Shown piece by piece: positions 60,791-64,000 of a DNA stretch of 64,000 nt. Within the stretch, counting starts at the first letter, position 1. The number at the start of each line of letters is the position of its first letter. The translations under genes were made by a program, and so were the position numbers. The stretch is from Streptomonospora salina (GTDB taxonomy: Bacteria; Actinomycetota; Actinomycetes; Streptosporangiales; Streptosporangiaceae), in assembly GCF_014204715.1 (NCBI RefSeq), contig NZ_JACHLY010000001.1:2936501-3000500 (forward strand). Direction: 5' to 3'. The notes below the pieces were generated by a model. That model made no database searches. It was not told where the DNA came from and saw only the letters and a program-made list of their open reading frames with translations.

Positions 60791-61002
60791 GTGTGCCGGG
60801 CGGCCGGGCCGTGCCCGGACACCGGGCGGGTGCGCCCGTTGTGTCGGGTCCGCCGAAAACGAGTGCGGGATCTTGACCGTTTTCCAGCACTGTGCCGGTA
60901 ATAACCTCGCGCTCGGCGGGAGAACAGCACGCCCCCAGCCCGATGCCGGGCGGTCCCGCCCCCGCTATGCGCAGCCTGCGTGCTGAATCATAGGATTAGA
61001 GG

Positions 61003-61182
61003 ATGTTCGCCCTCTCCCCGATGATCCTCGTCATCGGCGTCGTGGTCCTGCTGGCTGTCGTCGCGGTGGTGGCTCTGGTGATCGTGCTGGCTGTGAAGTC
61101 CGGCACGTCCGATGAATCCGGCCCGCCCCAGCCGCCGCAGCGCCCCTACCCGGGCGACCCGCCCGGCCCGCCCCCGCAGTAG
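61003..61182 (+). CDS. Small single-helix membrane protein
   Basis: This 59-aa protein has one long hydrophobic helix (residues 2-32, FALSPMILVIGVVVLLAVVA onwards) and a Pro-rich tail (PPQPPQRPYPGDPPGPPPQ). Codon use has strong third-position GC, supporting a real gene. The tail is probably cytoplasmic or wall-exposed and could bind SH3-like or other Pro-binding domains. ATG 61003 has AGAGG just upstream. The function is unknown. Confidence 0.6.
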   Translation: MFALSPMILVIGVVVLLAVVAVVALVIVLAVKSGTSDESGPPQPPQRPYPGDPPGPPPQ

Positions 61183-61241
61183 CGCAACCTCCTCCAGCAG
61201 CAGGCCGCCGCGTCCGGTGCCTCCGCCCTCGCGGGCCGGGG

Positions 61242-61421
61242 TCAGCGGAGGCCGTCGGCCCGCAGCGCGGTGACGAAGGCGTGCCATTCGTCGGCGGGGA
61301 AGCCGAGGTGGCCCTGGTCGCGGTGCTGCGTATCGCGGACGAGGGTCTCGTTCCCCTCGGCGACCTCGACGCAGTCGGCGTCTTTAGCCCCGCTGTAGCT
61401 GCTCTTGTGCCACTTATCCAT
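61242..61421 (-). CDS. DUF397 protein, second of a tandem pair
   Basis: This 59-aa protein carries the DUF397 hallmark WHKSSYSGAKDADCVEVAEG, then LVRDTQHRDQGHLGFPADEW and VTALRADGLR. DUF397 proteins are small partners of WhiJ-like XRE regulators in actinomycetes and are thought to relieve or alter their DNA binding. This copy differs from its neighbour by only about two residues (A-D instead of P-N in the first motif). ATG 61421 has GGAGGAGA upstream, better than that of the other copy. Confidence 0.88.
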   Translation of the reverse strand: MDKWHKSSYSGAKDADCVEVAEGNETLVRDTQHRDQGHLGFPADEWHAFVTALRADGLR

Positions 61422-61442
61422 GAGTCTCTCCTCCGGCCGGGG

Positions 61443-61622
61443 TCAGCGGAGGCCGTCGGCCCGCAGCGCGGTGACGAAGGCGTGCCATTCGTCGGCGGGG
61501 AAGCCGAGGTGGCCCTGGTCGCGGTGCTGCGTATCGCGGACGAGGGTCTCGTTCCCCTCGGCGACCTCGACGCAGTTGGGGTCCTTGGCCCCGCTGTAGC
61601 TGCTCTTGTGCCACTTATCCAT
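61443..61622 (-). CDS. DUF397 protein, first of a tandem pair
   Basis: This 59-aa DUF397 protein (WHKSSYSGAKDPNCVEVAEG, then LGFPADEWHAFVTALRADGLR) is nearly identical to the downstream copy. Its ATG at 61622 lies inside the end of the XRE/DUF5753 gene with an eight-base overlap, so it is translationally coupled to the regulator. AAGGAAAG precedes it. This is the standard WhiJ-like regulator plus DUF397 arrangement. Confidence 0.9.
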   Translation of the reverse strand: MDKWHKSSYSGAKDPNCVEVAEGNETLVRDTQHRDQGHLGFPADEWHAFVTALRADGLR

Positions 61623-62418
61623 GAGTCTCTTTCCTTATGCGTTCGATCAGCCGGATCGATTCCGATTGAGAGAGGGATTCTGAACACAGCTCCCCGAAGA
61701 CGCCCACCATTTCAGTGACCTCGTTGGGCTTCTGTATGACGGCTTGCCCCCGCGCGTGATCGGCGTGCACGACCTGCCTACCGCCTTCCAGCGTCATGAT
61801 CCGGAAGGCTCCGGCGATGGCAGGACGCCACGGGGCCTGCGTAGGCAGCACCAGAGGCACTACAGAGCTGGACTCGGCGAGCCACAGCACATGCTCCAAC
61901 TGCTCTCGCATGACGTGTTCGTCTCCGGCGACACGGCGTAGAACTCCCTCATCCATGATCACCCGCAGGATAGCGCCCGGCCTGAGGTTTCGGATCCGGT
62001 CTGCCCTGACTTTGATGCTTTGCTCCGGAGCGCCGTGGTTGTCGCATTCCCGGCGCATGACCCAGCGGATGTAGGTCTCGCATTGGAGGAGGCCCGGGAT
62101 GAGGAGCGGCTGGTACTCCCAGATCTCTTTGGCGGCCCGTTCCAGCTTGATGAAGTCGCGCCACTCTTCGGGAATCTCAGCGGCATGGCTCATGTCTTGC
62201 CAGAGCTGCCACAGAGCGCCGCCTGTAGACAAGTGCCCGTCAAATTTGCTGGCAATGTCGGATTTCGGTGCTCTTGTGGCCATCTCATATTTGCTGACGA
62301 CTTGTCGGCTCATGTTGGCTGCCCGTGCGAGCTGAGTCTGCGTCATACCAGCTAGTTCCCGGTTCTGCTTGAGAGCAGTGGCCCAAGGCAACCATTCTTC
62401 ATGTACGTGCTCAACCAT
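61615..62418 (-). CDS. XRE regulator with DUF5753 domain (WhiJ-like)
   Basis: This 267-aa regulator has an N-terminal XRE helix-turn-helix (LKQNRELAGMTQTQLARAANMSRQVVSKYE). The roughly 180-residue DUF5753 domain typical of the WhiJ family follows (LIPGLLQCETYIRWVMRRE, then ILRVIMDEGVLRRVAGDEHVM and VVPLVLPTQAPWRPAIAGAF). These proteins repress developmental or antibiotic genes and respond to DUF397 partners. Base composition is visibly lower in GC than the chromosome (for example ATA, TTG and CTT codons), suggesting later acquisition. ATG 62418 has only a weak ribosome site. Confidence 0.9.
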   Translation of the reverse strand: MVEHVHEEWLPWATALKQNRELAGMTQTQLARAANMSRQVVSKYEMATRAPKSDIASKFDGHLSTGGALWQLWQDMSHAAEIPEEWRDFIKLERAAKEIWEYQPLLIPGLLQCETYIRWVMRRECDNHGAPEQSIKVRADRIRNLRPGAILRVIMDEGVLRRVAGDEHVMREQLEHVLWLAESSSVVPLVLPTQAPWRPAIAGAFRIMTLEGGRQVVHADHARGQAVIQKPNEVTEMVGVFGELCSESLSQSESIRLIERIRKETHG

Positions 62419-62591
62419 GCGTCCATCGTGCTCTACCTGTCTTCAGGCTGTCTACGGATTCTCTAAAAAGACCCGATTGTGTAGCGATCATAGAAGGTTC
62501 GCATTGCGCAGGGGATCCTTGAACGCGAAAGACCCCCGCGACACGGGCGGTGTCCGGGGGCATGGTCCCCAGCTGAAGTGGAGCTGACGAC
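62419..62591. promoter_or_regulatory. Divergent region between the WhiJ-like gene and a small-gene operon
   Basis: 173 bases, AT-richer than average on the left side. It contains a hairpin at 62533-62560 close to the plus-strand genes. Promoters for both directions are expected here, and it is a likely binding site for the XRE regulator. Confidence 0.4.
62533..62560 (+). other. Hairpin upstream of the small-gene operon
   Basis: CCCCCG-C-GACAC pairs with GTGTC-CGGGGG around loop GGGCG: 11 base pairs with one bulge, 31 bases before the first ATG. It could be a leader structure hiding a ribosome site or an attenuator. Confidence 0.45.
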
Positions 62592-62717
62592 ATGTCGATC
62601 CTAGTAGGGCTGCTCGGCCCGGTGGCGCTCGTCGCCCGACTGGTGCGCCCGTCACGCGGTCTGCACGCCGCACCCGTCCGGTGGGTCCGCTTCGAGCCGG
62701 GCCCGGTGGCGCTGTGA
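62592..62717 (+). CDS. Very small protein, first of an overlapping trio
   Basis: This 41-aa peptide opens hydrophobic (MSILVGLLGPVALVARLV) and becomes basic and aromatic (RWVRFEPGPVAL). It could be a small membrane-associated peptide or a leader that couples translation. Its stop overlaps the next start by four bases (GTGA), the main evidence that it is translated. GGAG lies 11 bases upstream. Confidence 0.5.
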   Translation: MSILVGLLGPVALVARLVRPSRGLHAAPVRWVRFEPGPVAL

Positions 62718-63022
62718 GGGCCGCGAAGGGGCTGGTCGAAAGCCCGCGCTCGTGGCGCGACGTCCCCGAGTCGGGAGCCGTCTACCGCATCGGCGCCGAA
62801 GCCGGGGCCGTACTCATGGAGTGGCGACCGGCTCCGGACGGGAGGTGCGTCGACGTCTTCATCCACCGCGCGGTCTACGACCGCCGCCGCGGGGTGCGGC
62901 TCGCCCTTCCGGCGGCGGACTTCCAGCTCCGACTGTTCAACCGGATCCGCTTCCAGTCGTGGGATCCGTGCATCTACCCCCTCGGCTTTCCCCGCGACCG
63001 GGAAGAAGGAGGTGCGCCGTGA
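62714..63022 (+). CDS. Hypothetical protein, second of an overlapping trio
   Basis: I do not recognise this 102-aa soluble protein. It contains WRDVPESGAVYRIGAEAGAV, a strand-rich middle (VLMEWRPAPDGRCVDVFIH) and a C-terminal aromatic region (NRIRFQSWDPCIYPLGFP). No membrane segment is present. GTG 62714 overlaps the preceding stop and its own stop overlaps the next start, so all three are one translational unit. Confidence 0.7.
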   Translation: MRAAKGLVESPRSWRDVPESGAVYRIGAEAGAVLMEWRPAPDGRCVDVFIHRAVYDRRRGVRLALPAADFQLRLFNRIRFQSWDPCIYPLGFPRDREEGGAP

Positions 63023-63207
63023 GCGCGCAGCGGTGGGCGTGCCGGCTCTGCACGCGCCCCAACACCGGGACGGTCTGCGGCTTCTGCGGGAACCCGCTGT
63101 CGGAGCAGTGGCGCCTACCGCCCCTGACCGCCGAGCGCGGCAGATCCCGCCGCGACCGGACCGCCCGCGTACGCCCCTACGTCCGGGCGTTCACCGGCGA
63201 GCCGTAA
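63019..63207 (+). CDS. Small zinc-ribbon protein, third of an overlapping trio
   Basis: This 62-aa protein has two CxxC knuckles, WACRLCTRPNTGTVCGFCGNP, forming a zinc ribbon (RanBP2/zinc-ribbon-like), followed by a strongly basic tail (RGRSRRDRTARVRPYVR). Such proteins often bind nucleic acid or other proteins. GTG 63019 overlaps the stop of the preceding gene and has AAGGAGG six bases upstream. Confidence 0.75.
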   Translation: MSAQRWACRLCTRPNTGTVCGFCGNPLSEQWRLPPLTAERGRSRRDRTARVRPYVRAFTGEP

Positions 63208-63235
63208 GACCGCCCTGATTCCCGCCCCGGTACGG

Positions 63236-63274
63236 CCGCCTCGGGTCAGCGGGGGCGGTCGGAGCCCGAGGCGG
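63236..63274. terminator. Terminator after the zinc-ribbon gene
   Basis: CCGCCTCGGG (63236-63245) and CCCGAGGCGG (63265-63274) form a perfect 10-bp stem around a 19-base loop, between the plus-strand trio and the convergent small membrane protein gene. Confidence 0.6.
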
Positions 63275-63368
63275 TGCCGGGGCGTGACCGCCGCGCAGAA
63301 GCGATGGCCGTGGCAGCGCCACGAGATCCCCGTGAGCGCCGGTCACGCCTTCGCGGGATCAGCCCGGA

Positions 63369-63575
63369 CTAGCCGCCGTGGGAGGTGGGCGTCGACGGCC
63401 GCAGGAACCGCGCCCCCGCTGCGCAGACCACGGTGAGGCACGCGAGCATCCCGACGGCCCAGACGCTGCCCTGCTCGCCCGAGTGGAACAGCGGTGGGAT
63501 GAGCGATATCAGCACGGCAGCCGACACGGACATCCCGAGCAGGCTGACCACGAACATCCACGTCTTCTTCATCAT
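63369..63575 (-). CDS. Small two-helix membrane protein
   Basis: This 68-aa protein has two hydrophobic helices (MFVVSLLGMSVSAAVLISLI and SVWAVGMLACLTVVCAAGA) joined by a short loop, and a polar tail ending PTSHGG. The start is ATG 63575, with a second ATG three bases on. No family is recognised. Confidence 0.6.
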   Translation of the reverse strand: MMKKTWMFVVSLLGMSVSAAVLISLIPPLFHSGEQGSVWAVGMLACLTVVCAAGARFLRPSTPTSHGG

Positions 63576-63624
63576 GGACCCGATCGGATCATCCGGCGGC
63601 GGCTCCGGCGCGGCTGCCCCGCGT

Positions 63625-64000
63625 TCAGGGGTGGCGGCTTCCGAGGACGCAGAACTCGTTGCCCTCCGGGTCGGCGAGTACGACCCAGTCCGTATCGCCT
63701 TGGCCGACGTCGACGCGCCGTGCGCCCAGATCGAGCAGGCGGCGGACCTCGTCGTCCCGTTCCCCGTCGGTCGGGTTGACGTCGATGTGGACCCGGTTCT
63801 TGGCGGCCTTCCCTTCGGGCACGGGCAGGAACGTCAGCGTCGGCGGCACCGGGCCCGGGCGGTCCTTGCCTTCGGGCACCGCAGGGGAGCCGATCGCGAC
63901 GCCCCCTTCTTCCTGGGCCTGCACCTCGTAGCCGAGGACCGCGCACCAGAACCGGGCGAGACCGGCGGGATCGGCGCAGTCGATCGCGAGCTCGGTGAAT
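63625..64000 (-). CDS. VOC-superfamily (glyoxalase-like) protein, cut by the window edge
   Basis: The frame is open to the end of the window, giving 125 residues of the C-terminal side. It reads FTELAIDCADPAGLARFWCA, then an LGYEV strand, LTFLPVPEGKAAKNRVHIDV with a metal-type His, and WVVLADPEGNEFCVL with the metal-type Glu. This is a single VOC domain pair of the glyoxalase/bleomycin-resistance/dioxygenase superfamily. The start codon lies beyond position 64000. The substrate is unknown; actinomycetes have many such paralogs. Confidence 0.85.
   Translation of the reverse strand, partial: FTELAIDCADPAGLARFWCAVLGYEVQAQEEGGVAIGSPAVPEGKDRPGPVPPTLTFLPVPEGKAAKNRVHIDVNPTDGERDDEVRRLLDLGARRVDVGQGDTDWVVLADPEGNEFCVLGSRHP

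Larger units (their letters stand above)
61242..61642 (-). repeat. Tandem duplication of a 201-base unit containing DUF397
   Basis: The two DUF397 genes and the first bases upstream of each form a direct repeat with period 201 bases. Only a handful of positions differ, clustered near the cysteine codon (around 61374-61385 versus 61575-61586). This is a recent duplication. Confidence 0.85.

Noticed and set aside
61242-61642. Possible CRISPR array or insertion-sequence ends from the 201-base repeat
   Set aside because: There are only two copies, each a full DUF397 gene, with no spacers, inverted ends or transposase.
1-64000. Biosynthetic gene cluster, prophage or integrative element
   Set aside because: No polyketide or peptide synthase, integrase, phage structural gene, tRNA attachment site or transposase is present. 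The gene content is housekeeping, stress and developmental.

Overview
The window is about 72% G+C, coding-dense chromosomal DNA from a filamentous, sporulating actinomycete. Evidence for this is a WblA/WhiB4-type regulator, a chaplin-domain cell-surface protein, a 6C-type small RNA, an XRE regulator with DUF397 partners, a PopR-like regulator beside a clpP3/clpP4-like pair, a SigR-type sigma factor and frequent GTG or leaderless starts. The gene set would suit a Streptomonospora/Nocardiopsis-like organism, but the genus is a guess. I see no rRNA, tRNA, insertion sequence, phage module or CRISPR array. Gene order and composition look like stable chromosome except for a lower-GC patch around 61.6-62.5 kb and small low-GC islands near 13.1-13.4 kb and 33.7 kb.

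Layout. 0-13 kb holds an ABC ATPase, an SPFH/band-7 protein, wblA, a TSUP exporter, an HD phosphohydrolase, a CoA-disulfide-reductase-like flavoenzyme, a hydrolase with a TetR regulator, an adenosine deaminase, a CapA-like lipoprotein, and a Fur regulator followed by catalase. 13-24.7 kb holds a four-repeat, LPXTG-anchored chaplin-like protein, SURF1, two methyltransferases, a class V aminotransferase divergent from a LysR regulator, an SDR, hisE-hisG, a spermidine-synthase-like protein, thioredoxin and two DUF202 membrane proteins. 24.9-29.5 kb is a small glycan/glycolipid locus: a nucleotide-sugar epimerase, a PIG-L deacetylase and a WbqC protein on the minus strand, divergent from a membrane GT2 glycosyltransferase. 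29.7-33.7 kb has DUF3817, a second SURF1-like gene, a 6C RNA, a large unknown membrane protein and a two-gene XRE cassette with an AT-rich palindromic operator.

34-41 kb carries two Roadblock/LC7 proteins, the PopR-like regulator, the ClpP pair, a quinone-oxidoreductase-like enzyme, an alpha/beta-hydrolase whose nucleophile is glycine, a tandem pair of CrcB/FluC fluoride channels, and a class II aldolase-like protein that lacks two metal ligands and sits behind an IdeR/DmdR-like box. 41.3-48.9 kb is an osmoprotection operon: betaine aldehyde dehydrogenase, a choline-dehydrogenase-type GMC oxidoreductase, and a QAT-type glycine betaine transporter whose two permease domains are fused. It therefore combines choline-to-betaine oxidation with betaine uptake.

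48.9-55.6 kb is mostly purine synthesis (purS, purQ, purL), interrupted by an RsbW-like ATPase gene and a membrane-protein gene, next to a baeRF/Vms1-like gene. 56-60.8 kb holds a SigR-like sigma factor with no adjacent anti-sigma gene, then the three genes of a branched-chain 2-oxoacid/pyruvate dehydrogenase complex (E1alpha, E1beta, E2). 61-64 kb is an accessory-looking block: a WhiJ-like XRE/DUF5753 regulator translationally coupled to two near-identical DUF397 genes, divergent from a chain of three overlapping small genes ending in a zinc-ribbon protein, and a VOC-family gene cut by the window edge.
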